From: Ascaphus truei
Taxonomy: Eukaryota; Chordata; Amphibia; Anura; Ascaphidae
NCBI GenBank assembly: GCA_036426205.1
Contig: CM071568.1
Span: 223,126,966-223,190,965 of the forward strand
Direction of reading: 5' to 3'
DNA: 64,000 nt
The first letter of the stretch is position 1. Each line of letters opens with the position of its first letter. The notes beneath the pieces are model-generated. The model was given only the letters and a program-made list of their open reading frames with translations, was not told the origin of the DNA and did not search any database. The translations under genes were made by a program, and so were the position numbers. This document shows positions 30,495 through 41,676 of the stretch, one piece after another.

Positions 30495-31340
30495 TTATTC
30501 AGCAACACACTCTGGTGAGTAATAAACAAAGTCCTGAGGCTCAGCCTCTCCCATTGAGGGTATGAATGTCACTGAATAGTCTCTCTGGGGCACGAACCAC
30601 AGGCTTCTAGGATCCAGAGGTTGACTCGATGCAGCCACCCTGGTAGGCGTTGGTCGTCGGGGCCCTTTACCTGTAGCTCCTCCTGGAGATGTTCCATGAC
30701 TTTGGGGTCCCCTTTGAGAGGGTCCCTCCATAGGATCCTCTATGGTCTCGTTGACGGTTTTGTCACCATCGGTGTGGTCTTTGGTGGACTTATGGTTGGT
30801 GTCTTTGGCAGCCTCCACTTGTTCCGGCTCACCGTCCAGTGGTTTAGCCGGTATTTCGGGCTCATCGTCTTCCACTTGTGGAATAGGGAGAAGGTGGTTA
30901 CGGTGCCAGACCCTTACCCGGACATCCTGTATTTTATGTGGAAGACCGGGAGGCCCGGCATCTGTGACTCAACCTCAAATACACCGTCATGCCAACGGTC
31001 GGCTAGTTTGTGTTTCCCTGGAATTCTGAGATTGCGAAGAAGCACGGCATCTCCAGGATGGATTTCACGGTGTCTGATCTTCTGATGAAAGCGCCTCTTG
31101 TTGTTGGTGTTGTGCTGAGCAGAGGATGTCTCGGCAAGCTGGTAGGCCTGTTGCAGACTCTCCTGAAGCCTTTACATGTATTTGAAATGCGTCGTGTTGG
31201 GTACCCCATCGGTTTATACCCTCAGACACACATCCACGGGTAGCCTGGCTTCTCGCCCGAACATGAGAAAGTACAGGCAAAACCCGGTGGATTCATGGCG
31301 AGCACAGTTGTACGCGTGTACCGAGGTTTCCAGTGTCAGC
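30495..31340 (-). pseudogene. Gypsy 2 Pol C-terminus
   Basis: After the integrase, in shifting frames, come a VYLRLSHRC / VFEVESQMPGLPVFHIKY region resembling the GPY/F module and a KGLAP / WHRNHLLPIP block. A proline- and acidic-rich tail in the frame 30,875-30,495 (DDEPEIPAKPLDGEPEQVEA) ends in YYSPECVAE and stop. The tail has no recognised domain; its position shows it is the end of Pol. About 250 bp of AT-rich DNA and a purine tract separate it from the LTR. Confidence 0.65.
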
Positions 31341-32214
31341 TCCACTTAGACTTCTGAGTGCCTTTCACCATGCCGAGCATATCCAGCAATGTCCTGTTGA
31401 ATCGCTCCGGCAGAACGTCACCCCCTGGATGGTACGGAGTTGTCCTGGACTTTGTGATATTAAGAATCTTGAGCAGTTCCCGGATCAACTTGCTCTCAAA
31501 ATCCCGGCCTTGGTCGGAATGAAGGCGATTGGGCAGGCCATAATGTACGAAGTACCTTTCCCACAGTATATTCGCCACCGTGATGGCCTTCTGGTCTTTG
31601 GTGGGGAAGGCTTGTGCATATCGCGCGTAATGGTCCGTGATGACCAACACATTACAGACACCTCGGGAATCAGGCTCGATGCACAGGAAATCCATGCACA
31701 CCAAGTCCATGGGGCCTGAGCTTTTCAAGTGAGCCATTGGTACGGCTCGGGTAGGAAGCGTCTTGCGCTGGATACACCTGCAGCACTGATGACAGTGTCT
31801 TTCCACCAACTCGAGCATCTTTGGCCAAAAGAATCGGTCTGAAACCAACCCAAAGTTCTTCTCCACACCAAGATGTCCATGCTCGTCGTGCCAGGCTTTC
31901 AGAACCATATGTTGTAGGTTCCTAGGCAGAACCAATTGTCTTCTATCTGGGTGGTTGTGATACTGTACCACCCAATAGAGTAGGTAGTTATCCATTTCAA
32001 ATGTGCCTGCTTTGCATATAAGTATAGTGACAATGTCGCTGGGGGCACGCTTCAGAAGTTCTGGCTTGTTCCTCTGGACGGCCTGGCGAATAATGCCCCC
32101 CACAGGGTCCCGCATCTGGTTTTCTACCATGTCTTTCCATCTATTGATCTTATCATGAGTGATATTCATCCCTTCAGGGTCATAATATGCGGCGGGAATG
32201 GCTTTGAGTGGCAC
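31336..32214 (-). pseudogene. Gypsy 2 integrase
   Basis: A 292-residue open frame. The zinc finger is seen as WHDEHGHLGVEKN followed by HCHQCCRCIQRKTLP. The DDE core shows MDFLCIEPDSRG (first D), HSDQGRDFESKLI (second D) and TPYHPGGDVLPERFNRTLL, where E in PERFNR is the third catalytic residue and NGQ of the usual NGQ-ER is changed to DVLPER. The YYDPEGMNITHDK start suggests a long N-terminal extension after RNase H, as in Gypsy elements of fish and amphibians. A stop at 31,336 and a frameshift before the GPY/F region break it. Confidence 0.85.
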
Positions 32215-32354
32215 CCTAAGGAGTCTGCGACCCTTAACTCTGAGAAGGCCACTCTATCTTCTATGATCGCCGCGATATGGCACATGGCATGCATCACTGG
32301 TACAGGGATCTCCTCCCCGAGGTCATCATCGGGAGTGGTGCTCAGGCCTGGTCT

Positions 32355-33696
32355 TCAGGATAGGGCATCCACTCCAATATTCAGTGGCCCCAGTTTATAT
32401 TTCAGGGTAAATTTGTAGTTTGATAAGGCCACCAACCATCGATAGCCGGTAGTATCCAACTTGGCTGTGATCAATATGTAAATAAGCGGATTGTTATCCT
32501 TCCTTACTTCAAAAGTGACACCATGGAGGTAATCATGGAGTTTATCCACGATTGCCCATTTGAAAGCAAGGAACTCCAGCTTGTGTACCGGATAGTTCTG
32601 CTCGCTGGAAGTCAGGCTGACGTAGGCTACTGGTCGGAGTCCCTCCGGGTATTTCTGGTGCAGGACGGCACTTAATCCGTTGAGACTTGCATCTACATTA
32701 AGAATGTAGGGCTGTTCTGGGTCGGCATAAACGAGAACAGGTGTTTCTATTTTCAGACCCAGGAAGGCCCGCTCACATTCGGCCGTCCATTTGTCATGTG
32801 CTGTCTGGCAGAGGGAGCCTTGGGGTATATTTAAGGAGATTATTGAGAGGCTTGGCCTGCTTGAATACGGTGATAATAGCCACAGAAGGCAAGGAAAGAC
32901 GTTCTCAGGTCGGGGCCAATTCACCACTGCTTCCACTTTAGCTGGATCAGTGGCGATCCCATCAGCTGACACAATGTATCCCACGTAGGTCACCGAGATG
33001 TGGCAGAACCAGCACTTGTCGAGTGACAGTTTCAGGCCTTCCTGTCCCAGATGGTCCAGCACTTTGAGCAGCCGTTCTTCATGCTCCTCTAAGGTCTTAC
33101 CAAAAACGATAATATCGTCCAGGTAGACCAAGCATTCCCGAGGATTCTTGTCACCGATGGTTTTCTCCATGAGACTTTGGAATGTGGCTGGAGCTCCACA
33201 TATGCCTTGGGGCATACGCGTAAATTGATAGAAGCCATGGGACAGATGAAGGCAGTTTTCTTCTGGTCTTCTGCACTCATCGGTACCTGGTAGTACCCGG
33301 ATCGCAAGTCCAAGACACTGAACCATTGACTCCCCGTCAGAGAGTTGTCAATCTCTTCAATGCGGGGAAGAGTGTACTGATCGGGTACCGTGTGATTGTT
33401 CAGTGTCCGATAGTTGACACACAATCTTATCGACCCATTCGTCTTCCTCACCAGGAGGTCTATTCCCACACTTCAGGTACCAACTTGTAGCCTCGCTGGG
33501 CATCTTCCTCGAGAGTACTCTCCAGGGAGAAGAGGTGGTCAGCTTCATCCCAGTCGGGGTAGCAAAACAATGCGACCATACACTTCACTCCCCCTTGTAG
33601 AATTTTTGTTAACCCGGGTTGCAAGTTAAAGAGATCTCCATACCTGTCTTGGGCAGATATCTTGCTACACTCATGTAGAAGGGTTATCAAAAACAT
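32355..33696 (-). pseudogene. Gypsy 2 RT and RNase H
   Basis: RT begins about 33,475 with LLVRKTNGSIRLCVNYRTLN, IPD-like VPDQYTLPRIEEIDNSL and GSQWFSVLDLRSGYYQVPM. After a frameshift near 33,240 it continues with GFYQFTRMPQGICGAPATFQ, ECLVYLDDIIVFGKTLEEHE, LKLSLDKCWFCHISVTYVGY and IVSADGI. RNase H follows with ILNVDASLNGLSAVLHQK, EQNYPVHKLEFLAFKWAI and the RKDNNPLIYIL-type end. The catalytic D, DD and RNase H D-E-D are recognisable. The 5' part (33,475-33,696) is poorly preserved and no protease or gag precedes it, so the copy is truncated. Different clade from the 17 kb chromovirus: no chromodomain. Confidence 0.88.
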
Positions 33697-33699
33697 GCT

Positions 33700-34290
33700 C
33701 TACTACAAATACCACTTCTCCATACAGACACAGTACAATAAAATCATATTTCCTTAAAAAATCCAATCTCATCTTCCAATCAAAATCCTCAAATGCCAAT
33801 CAAAAGCCTCAAATGCCAATCAAAACATTGCATTTACATTGTATACATGATGCATACAATCTATGCACCATGCACACTCTGCCAATGAATGTTAACAATA
33901 ACATATTCCAAACAAAATGCCAATACATTCAAACAAGTACAGTATACTATTTAAACCAATCAAGTAACCATAAATCAATTAGCATTCATTAATTAAATCA
34001 CTAAACAATTTAAATTCCATCCAAAACAATTAAACAATTCACTATTTCAATCGTTAAACAGAACAAGTTACCAGCATACAAAATATAAGTACCAAAAAGA
34101 ATACAATATACAAAAGCAAGCCTCATGCTGACCTAATGTACACCATACAAGACCAAAAATTACATCTATCTAATTTTAAAATACATGACACACACATTTA
34201 TGCATAGCAGCATAGCCAAAAACATTTTAAACACAGCAAAACAAGCTTTTCAAACAACATCATTTCTTACCCTGTATGTATATATCGATC
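33700..34290. other. AT-rich stretch with 22 bp tandem words
   Basis: GCCTCAAATGCCAATCAAAA-type words repeat about 2.5 times at 33,776-33,828. Otherwise AT-rich DNA without frames or known repeats. Confidence 0.6.
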
Positions 34291-34291
34291 T

Positions 34292-34377
34292 AGACATACA
34301 TACATACATACATACATACATACATACATACATACATAGATACATACATACATACATACATACATACATACATACAG
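34292..34377. repeat. (CATA)n microsatellite
   Basis: About 85 bp of CATA repeats with one GATA interruption. Reading frames across it are artefacts. Confidence 0.95.
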
Positions 34378-35086
34378 TGGCAAGAAATGATATACCAAAA
34401 AAAAAAAAAACACATGTAAAACACCACAAAAAAAATGAACAAGTTAAATAAAATACATTTCTTTTGTTCACTTACCATTACTTGACCCACTCACCGACTC
34501 CCGTTGAACAGCTTACTCTCAAACCAATCCACGCACAGGAACCCATAAATTAATAAACCATAAAATAATAAACATTAAAATAAAAAAACAAAACAATCCA
34601 CAGGTCTTCTATTTGTAATCCATCTATATCTGTATTCTTCTTTCTTCTATCTGCGGCTCTCTTCCGGGGTCTTCTTGTCTTCTTCGGCCACGCCCTGGCC
34701 TTCTTCTTCTGTAGGAGGTCCTTCCTCCTCGGCGTCTGCCTTCAAAATGAGACGACATAGGCTTTTAAAGGCCTATGACGTCACATTTTCGGCCTATGCT
34801 TCCCTTGGCCCTGATTGGGCCATGAAAACAACCTGTATGTAAAAGGATAAATCATGTATTTATGGGGGGGCACAGGGGGTGGGTTATGTATTTAATAAAT
34901 AGAATGATGTTTATTGTGGGGCTGTTTTTATTGTGGGTACTGGGGGTGGGGGGAGGGGTTATTGGCCCCAAGGGTATGTGGGTAGGCCTCCCGGCTGGGT
35001 AGTGGGTGAGGGTGGTAAGGCCTCACGGGGTGGGGGGTTAGTGGGGGAGGGTATGTAGGCCTCCCGAGTGGTGGGTGAGGGTGGGT

Positions 35087-35139
35087 TAACCCCTTAATGA
35101 CTGTAGCGGTTAATAACCGCTATGGTGATTAAGGGGTTA
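35087..35139. repeat. Palindrome 1 (26 bp arms)
   Basis: TAACCCCTTAATGACTGTAG and GCGGTTA, with its near-perfect reverse complement; 23 of 26 arm positions pair, almost no loop. Confidence 0.9.
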
Positions 35140-35596
35140 GGGGACATTACATTGAATGTTTTTATTCTTGTGTATGTTTTGCAGCAGCGGAGGGGGCATG
35201 GGCAGGATGAAGATGAGGATGGCCTTCATCGTGGCAGACGGACATGGGTGAGTGCAATATGTATTTAATGTATTTATTGTTCTTTATGTATTTAAAATGG
35301 GCACATTCACTATTATCCATTTGTGGATAATAGTAATTGTACCCATTACTATACTGTATGGGGGGGGGGGTTATTTCTTTAAAAGTATGTAGGTGTTTGA
35401 CATTAATGGGGGGGGCACAGAATTGGTACGCAGGCCGCGGGTAACACCCGAGGGCCCCCCGCCGCCTCTAGTATCATTGATGTGCATATAAGTGTAGTTA
35501 GGGGGGGGTATAGGGGTTGTTGGGTTATATTTATAATATATCTATATATATATATATTTATATATATTTATTTATTTATATATATATTTATTTAGT

Positions 35597-35840
35597 GTGG
35601 GGCTGTTGTGTGTATTTTTTTTATTTTGGGTGAAATGGGTATTTGGCCCCAACGGTGCTTTGTTTAGGGCTTGCGAGTGGGTTGTGGGAGGGCTTAACCC
35701 CTTCATGACCGTAGCTGTATTATTCACTACGGTCGTGAAGGGGTTAAGGGCACCCGCAACCCCCCCCCCCCCGCAAACCCTAAACAAGCAGCAAGGGCCA
35801 AATACCCCCTTCACCCACCCCCGCTACCCACAATAAACCT
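35597..35840. repeat. Palindrome 2 within a larger inverted repeat
   Basis: The central hairpin 35,693-35,748 (CTTAACCCCTTCATGACCGT and AG, 21 of 22 pairing) sits in the middle of a longer inverted repeat: GTATTTGGCCCCAACGG...TGTTTAGGG before it, and its reverse complement CCCTAAACAAG...GGGCCAAATACC after it. Open frames on both strands therefore encode similar peptides; neither is a real protein. Confidence 0.85.
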
Positions 35841-35854
35841 GGCACGGCGGGTTA

Positions 35855-35899
35855 ACCCTTTCATTGCCTTAGCGGTTTGCTGCTAAGGTAATGAAGTGG
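35855..35899. repeat. Palindrome 3
   Basis: AACCCTTTCATTGCCTTAGC and GCTAAGGTAATGAAGTGG form a hairpin of the same design (CCY-TTCAT-GCC--AGC) as palindromes 1 and 2. Confidence 0.8.
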
Positions 35900-36453
35900 C
35901 CTTTAAATGCATTTTTCCTGCCTCGAATGCATGCCGGGGGACTCCGGTGCTGCTATTAGCGGGTATCAGCTCCGGAGACCCCCGGCATCAATCCCAGCCA
36001 GGAAAAAGGCCTGATTTTTTCTAAGTGTCACCCTTGCCGATGCTTATACACCGGGACGGATTGGCGATAAATTCTCTTTTCGGCAGTGCTGATCAGCAGC
36101 GAAAAGCTGATCGGGGCTACCTGAATTCAGCCGAGTTCAAAAAGTGCTGATAAGTGGCTTATCGGCACCCGCCTGCCGATAATTTTTTATCGGGAAGAAA
36201 AATTGCAGATTTTGGCCACTTATCGGCGCTTACTGAATCGGAAAGCCTTTTTTGGCGAGAAAATGGCGATAAAACGCTTTTCGGCGCTTAGTGCATGAGG
36301 CCCTTAATGTTCAATAATGCCCTAAAGGAAGTGATCTTATAGACAAAACACAGGTCTCATCCAGGCTACTAAAATCATACCTTGCTTATAGAAAAGCTGT
36401 GTAGACATGTCCCTCATTGAGACCTTGTGGGGTCAAAGAACCGAAGGTATATA

Positions 36454-37590
36454 CAGTTAGGTCTGGAAATAATTGGGCACTGACACAATTTTCATAATTT
36501 TGGCTCTGTACGCCACCACAATGCATTTGAAATGAAACAACCGAGATGCAATAGAAGTGCGTACTCTCAGCTTTAATTTAAGGGGTTTAACAAAAATATC
36601 GTATGAAACGTTTAGGAATTGCAACCATTTTCATACACAGTCCCCTTATTTCAGGGGCTCAAATGTAATTGGACAAATTAACACAATCATAAATAAAATG
36701 TTCATTTTTAATACTTTGTCGAGAATCCTTTGCAGGCAATGACTGCTTGAAGTCTGGAAAGCATGAACATCACCAAATGCTGGGTTTCCTCCGTTGTGAT
36801 GCTTTGCCAGGCCTTTACTTCAGCTGTCTTCAGTTGTTGTTTGTTCGTGGGTCTTTCTGCCTTAAGTTTTGTCTTCAGCAAGTGAAATGCATGCTTGATC
36901 GGGTTGAGATCAGGTGATTGACTCGGCCATTGCAGAATATTACCCTACTTTGCCTTAAAAAACTCCTGGGTTGCTTTCGCAGTATGTTTTGGGTCATTGT
37001 CCATCTGTAAAGTGAAGCGCAGTCCAATCAACTTCGCTGAATTTGGCTGAATCCAAGCAGACAATATATCCCTATACACTTCAGAATTCATCTGTCTGCT
37101 TCTGTCTTCTGTCACATCATCAATAAACACTAGTGACCCACTGCCATTGTAAGCCATGCATACCCATGCCATCACACTGCCTCCACCATGATATACAGAT
37201 GATGTGTTATGCTTCGGATCATGAGCCGTTCCAAGCCTTCTCCATACTTTTTTCTTCCCATCATTCTGGTACAGGTTGATCTTAGTTTTATCTGTCCAAA
37301 GAATGCTGTTCCAGAACTGGGTTGGCTTTTTTAGATATTGTTTGGCAAAGTCTAATCTGGCCTTTCTATTCTTGAGGCTTCTTGTGGTGAACTCTCTGTA
37401 TTTGCTCTCATGAAGTCTTCTCTTTATGGTAGACTTAGATAATGATATGCCTACCTTCTGGAGAGTGTTCTTCACTTGGCTGGATGTTGTGAAGGGGTTT
37501 TTCTTTACCATGGAAAGGATTCTACGATCATCCACCACTATTGTCTTCCGTGGATGTCCAGGCCTTTTTGTGTTGCAACTACCCCCCATA
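36454..37590 (-). mobile_element. Tc1-like element 1, truncated
   Basis: Starts after TA at 36,452-36,453 with CAGTTAGGTCTGGAAATAAT, the inverted-terminal-repeat word of a common vertebrate Tc1 family. The other end is missing: similarity stops at about 37,565-37,590, inside the transposase N-terminal region. Confidence 0.8.
36730..37589 (-). pseudogene. Tc1 transposase 1 (lacks first HTH; E changed to K)
   Basis: The frame 37,589-36,945 (214 residues) starts in the linker GHPRKTIVVDDRRI. It includes the second helix-turn-helix (SSQVKNTLQKVGISLSKSTI, KRRL) and the DDE core: WNSILWTDKTKINLY (first D), YHGGGSVMAWVCMAYNGSG and LQMDNDPKHTAKAT (second D). After a stop (FKAK*) it continues as WPSQSPDLNPIKHAF, where the third catalytic acid of LNPIE is a lysine. 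The first paired-like HTH that binds the terminal repeat is absent. The family cuts and pastes at TA dinucleotides; this copy cannot. Confidence 0.88.
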
Positions 37591-37599
37591 ACCCACTCT

Positions 37600-39270
37600 C
37601 TACCCCACCCTGCTTCAACAGAGAGAGAGCAGCAAGAAAAAAATCAATATTAAACACTGCAAAGTGCTGGATGTGAGTTTTTATAAAATATGCAAAGAGC
37701 TGCATTTGAGAATCCGTGCATGCAGTATTTCCGCTACCAGGGAAAGTTCCAATTTTTCAGAAACTTCACAGGGATCAAATAAAAAAAATTGGAAAGATAG
37801 GAAATTCTGGAAAATTTGTGTTCGCACCAACCATCTACTGTGTTGGCGCTCCACTGCTCAAATGCACATGCGTAAAGTCATCTCACTGCCTAACCCTATG
37901 TAACGTAGTTGCGTGAGTGTGATAATGACTTGGGTCATGCAATGTAATCGCTTTCATTCATCATGTTACGGATATCGGCGCCATCTGTTCAAAGGAAGGC
38001 ATGGGAGTGGGACTGCTGCAAGGAAGACTGTGATTCTTGTGATGTGACGTGATCCATCCAGAGTTGGCTGCGGTAGACCCCAGAAGCATAGTTCTCCCAT
38101 CCTCTGTTCTTAGCTCACTGCTTTATGTCTGATGAGATTGCGCCCAATAAAGTTTGCAAATATAAGTGCAGCTACTCTAACCATGCAATGCCCAACAATA
38201 AGAGCCAGCACCTGTGAGTTTGAGGTGAGGTTGCGTGTGATATACAAGAGTGAAACTATATATATATATATATAATACTGTATACATACACACAATAAAA
38301 TGTGTGTATGACACTGTGACATGCGTTATGGGCACAAACTAAGCAAGATCAGGGTATAGTCTGCATCGGGGACATATAATAAACGTAATCCCAATGTACT
38401 TTATCAGGTACAACAAAATAAATTAGATTCATTGGTCACTTTGTGACTAGAGAAGACTCACAAAATAGACTGGATAAAGGTTGCTCTGTATCAATGAGCA
38501 GTGAATAAATTATTTTAGGTTATGATGGGGCAGAATAGATGCTGGTTGGGGATATGTAATAAATGAGCTGGGATGGTAGGCATGCTGTCAGTGCAGCAGA
38601 GCCTGATAGTCTCAGGAAGTTCTTCAGAGCTAAGTGGGGGGGGGGGAGGATGTAACTGAGTGGAGATAAAGTATAAAATCGACTATTGTTCCCATTCATG
38701 GTAAAAGTGACTGAAAATCTTTGGTCATGGATTTTTTTTTTTCCAAGAAATGTAATTTCTTGACCAAGATTTTTCAAGAAATGAAAGATATAAACCAAGA
38801 AATCCAAAATTTGAAAAGGGAAAAACTGCATACATGTTACTTTAAGTTCAGATTCTTTCTAAATCATCCCTGAACATATGTAAATGTCTTCAGGGAAGGA
38901 CTTAGTACAAATGCACCCTGATGTGAAGACCAGAGTAAGTTGAATATATTACAGAGTTGCTCAAGACTCCTAAAAAAGATTAGCTTTTCATATGCTTAAC
39001 AAATTCAGTGTAAAATGCATATCAGCACTCTGAACCTACCGTATGAGGCTTTGGCACTGTCAGCAGCCACACTGAAGCTTCGACAATCATATTACTTCCT
39101 GGCAATCTGTTCCTGGAATTAACCGGTCATCTAAAAGGAAGGTTTGATTGTGTATAACGGTGTATCCCCTACAATAAAGTAATTTGGCATAGATCTCATC
39201 CATAGATCAACTCTTTGGTCTATATTTTTCTTACCCCCTCGGATATGTACTTGACATGAATAGTGGAATC
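37600..39270. other. Unassigned non-coding stretch
   Basis: No supported gene. A short (TA)n lies at about 38,258-38,275 and a run of G near 38,636-38,650. Open frames are short and unrelated to known families as far as I can tell. Confidence 0.6.
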
Positions 39271-39275
39271 AGATA

Positions 39276-40898
39276 CAGTCATGTGAAAAAGAAAGTACAC
39301 CCTCTTTGAATTCTATGGTTTTACATATCAGGACATAATAACAATCATCTGTTCCTTAGCAGGTCTTAAAATGAGGTAAATACAACTCAGATGAACAACA
39401 ACACATGACATATTACACTGTGTCATGATTTATTTAACAAAAATAAAGCCAAAATGGAGAAGCTATGTAGAAGCTATGTGTAAGTACACCTTATGATTCA
39501 ATAACTTGTAGAACCACCTTTAGCAGCAATAACTTGAAGTAATCGTTTTCTGTTTGACTTTATCAGTCTCTCACATCGTTGTGGAGGACTTTTGGCCCAC
39601 TCTTCTTTACAACGTTGCTTCAGTTCATTGAGGTTTGTGGGCATTTGTTTATACACAGCTCTCTTAAGGTCCAGCCACAGAATTTCAATCGGGTTGAGGT
39701 CTAGACTTTGACTGGGCCATTGCAACACCTTGATTCTTTTCTTTTTCAGCCATTCTGTTGTAGATTTGCTGGTGTGCTTGGGATCATTGTCCTGTTACAT
39801 TACCCAATTTCGGCGAAGCTTCAGCTGTCGGACAGATTGCCTCACATTTGACTCTAGAATTCTTTGGTATACAGAGGAGTTCATGGTCGAATCAATGACT
39901 GCAAGTTCCCAGGTCCTGTGGCTGCAAAAACAAGCCCAAATCATCACCCCTCCGCCACGTGCTTGACAGTTGGTATGAGGTATTTGTGCTAATATGCTGT
40001 GTTTGGTTTTCGCCAAACGTGGGGCTATGCATTATGGTCAAACATCTCCACTTTGGTATCGTCTGTCCAAAGGACATTGTTCCAGAAGTCTTGTGGTTTG
40101 TTCAGATGCAACTTTGCAAACCTAAGCTGTGCTGCCATGTTCTTTTTAGAGAGAAGAGGCTTTCTCCTGGCAACCCTTCCAAACAAACCATACTTGTTCA
40201 GTCTTTTTCTAATTGTACTGTCATGAACTTTAACATTTAACATGCTAACTGAGGCCTGTAGAATCTGAGATGTAACTCTTGGGTATTTTGCAATTTCTCT
40301 GAGCATTGCACGGTCTGACCTTGGGGTGAATTTGCTGGGATGTCCACTCCTGGGAAGATTGGCAACTGTCTTGAATGTTTTCCACTTTTGAATAAACTTT
40401 CTCACTGTAGAATGATGGACTTTAAATTGTTTGGAAATGGCCTTATAACCCTTCCCAGATTGATGGGCAGCAACAATTCCTTCTCTAAGATCATTACTGA
40501 TGTCATTACTGATGTCTTTACTCCTTGGCATTGTGTTAACACACACCTGAATGCTCCGGACCAGCAAACTGCTAAAACTTTGGCTTTTATAGAGGTGGTC
40601 ACACTTGCTGATGATCAATTAATTAAGGGCATTTATTTAGCAGCACCTGTCTGCTATTTAGCATCTTAATTCCTATGGAAGCAATAAGGGTATACTTAGT
40701 TCTTCACACATAGCTTCCCCATTTTGGCTTTATTTTTGTTAAATAAATCATGACAGTGTAATATGTCATGTGTTGTTTTCATCTGAGGTTGTATTTACCT
40801 CATTTTTAGACCTGCTAAGGAACAGATGATTGTTATTATGTCCTGATATGTAAAACCATGAAATTCAAAGAGGATGTACTTTCTTTTTCACAAGACTG
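39276..40898 (-). mobile_element. Tc1-like element 2, full length (1,623 bp)
   Basis: Flanked by TA at 39,274-39,275 and 40,899-40,900. Long inverted terminal repeats of about 200 bp: 39,276-39,470 (CAGTCATGTGAAAAAGAAAG...) and 40,700-40,898 reversed (CAGTCTTGTGAAAAAGAAAG...), with a few mismatches. The transposase lies between them on the minus strand. Size and structure are those of an autonomous Tc1 element with long TIRs. A separate TIR of the same family is at 46,588-46,771. Confidence 0.92.
39498..40528 (-). pseudogene. Tc1 transposase 2
   Basis: The likely start is MPRSKDIS (about 40,528); an in-frame upstream extension to 40,618 lies in the leader. The first HTH (LREGIVAAHQSGKGYKAISK, FKVHHSTVRKFI), the GRPR-like SGHPSKFTPRSD, and the second HTH (SQILQASVSMLNVKVHDSTI, RKRL) are complete. 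DDE: FWNNVLWTDDTKVEMF (first D), [25 protein letters not shown] (second D) and [17 protein letters not shown] (E), so all three acids exist. A stop after FDHNA near 40,025, a frame change, and a TAA just before QDNDPKH (about 39,793) inactivate it. Length without the breaks is that of the family, about 340 residues. Confidence 0.9.
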
Positions 40899-41061
40899 TA
40901 TATACTTACCATAGGCCAAATGCACTTAACCTCGTTTGACTTCTGATCAGTTTCCTGGTCTTTTCCATTGCGTGACTAATTTGGTAACGATGAGGTCAAT
41001 ACCATTGTTGCTATCCCTCCCCTCTGTGGGTATTTAACAATGAACGTCTTCACAGAGGCTC

Positions 41062-41100
41062 CACCCTTGACAAAGAACATGTAGCAAAACGTATGTCGGG
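41062..41100 (+). ncRNA. Degenerate hammerhead-like hairpin
   Basis: CCCTTGACAAAGAACATGTA, then GCAAAACGTATGTCGGG: stem I CCC/GGG, weak stem II, core CTTGACA in place of CUGANGA and AAAAC for GAAAC. The following 550 bp look like a PLE 3' region but contain no coding sequence. Confidence 0.4.
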
Positions 41101-41676
41101 TCACCTAGTTGTGATGTCAGTGGTCTGCGGCAAATTTACTGAACAGCTTCACTTTGATGCTACAGCTTCCCATTCTACACTAAGGCACAGTTGTTGTATT
41201 TTCTCCTGCTGCCTAACAGATCATTACACTAGAACCCTCTGATTTTATTTCGTTCTTTTTTTAACTTGAGCTGGTGTTCACACCTTTGCGAGTCATGGTT
41301 GGTGTACCTTACAGCTGGACTAGCCCTAGTATATTTGGGGTTGTCGAACTCCCCAACTCTCTGTGATTGCCAGTCTGTCCCTAAGGACCTTATCTATAAG
41401 TATCCCCTCTAGCAGCTATCTATGAGAGCGGTATGGTTTGTGATAGATGCCACAGACCTACATGCTGATAATGCTCACAACTAGAGCATACTCTACCCCG
41501 TAGGATCTAGTGGGCTTATATACTGCACTGAATTATACTCCAAAGGCTGAATTTCATCCTCTCCTTACCCAATAGAGCCTTTTTGGAAGTAGATGATACA
41601 GAGTGTAGCTACAGCCTCAGGATACAGATCCTGACTGAGACCTTACAGCGACCCTGCATCTACCAATGGTCACATC

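Larger units (their letters stand above)
34640..36303 (-). mobile_element. Harbinger-related non-autonomous element (one end visible)
   Basis: The right 300 bp, 36,000-36,303, is the inverted match of the first 330 bp of the Harbinger element at 60,981. It ends with the same terminal word (GGGCCTCATGCA on the minus strand) next to TTA, the 3 bp target type of PIF/Harbinger. Inside lie three related palindromes (35,087-35,139; 35,693-35,748; 35,855-35,899) and repeated GGGTGAGGGTGG and GGCCTC words. There is also a possible small exon near 35,183-35,246 with AG before and GTGAGT after. No transposase is present. The left terminus was not found; 34,640 is only an estimate. Confidence 0.6.

Noticed and set aside
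34292..34377. CRISPR-like array
   Set aside because: Only simple repeats without spacers; the window is animal DNA.
34250..34490. Methionine/tyrosine-rich peptides (MYVCMYVC)
   Set aside because: Translation of the (CATA)n microsatellite.
35572..35836. Two similar peptides on opposite strands
   Set aside because: Mirror products of a large inverted repeat, not genes.
38040..38120. Promoter or exon of a host gene
   Set aside because: No splice-bounded conserved frame; nothing beyond short chance frames.
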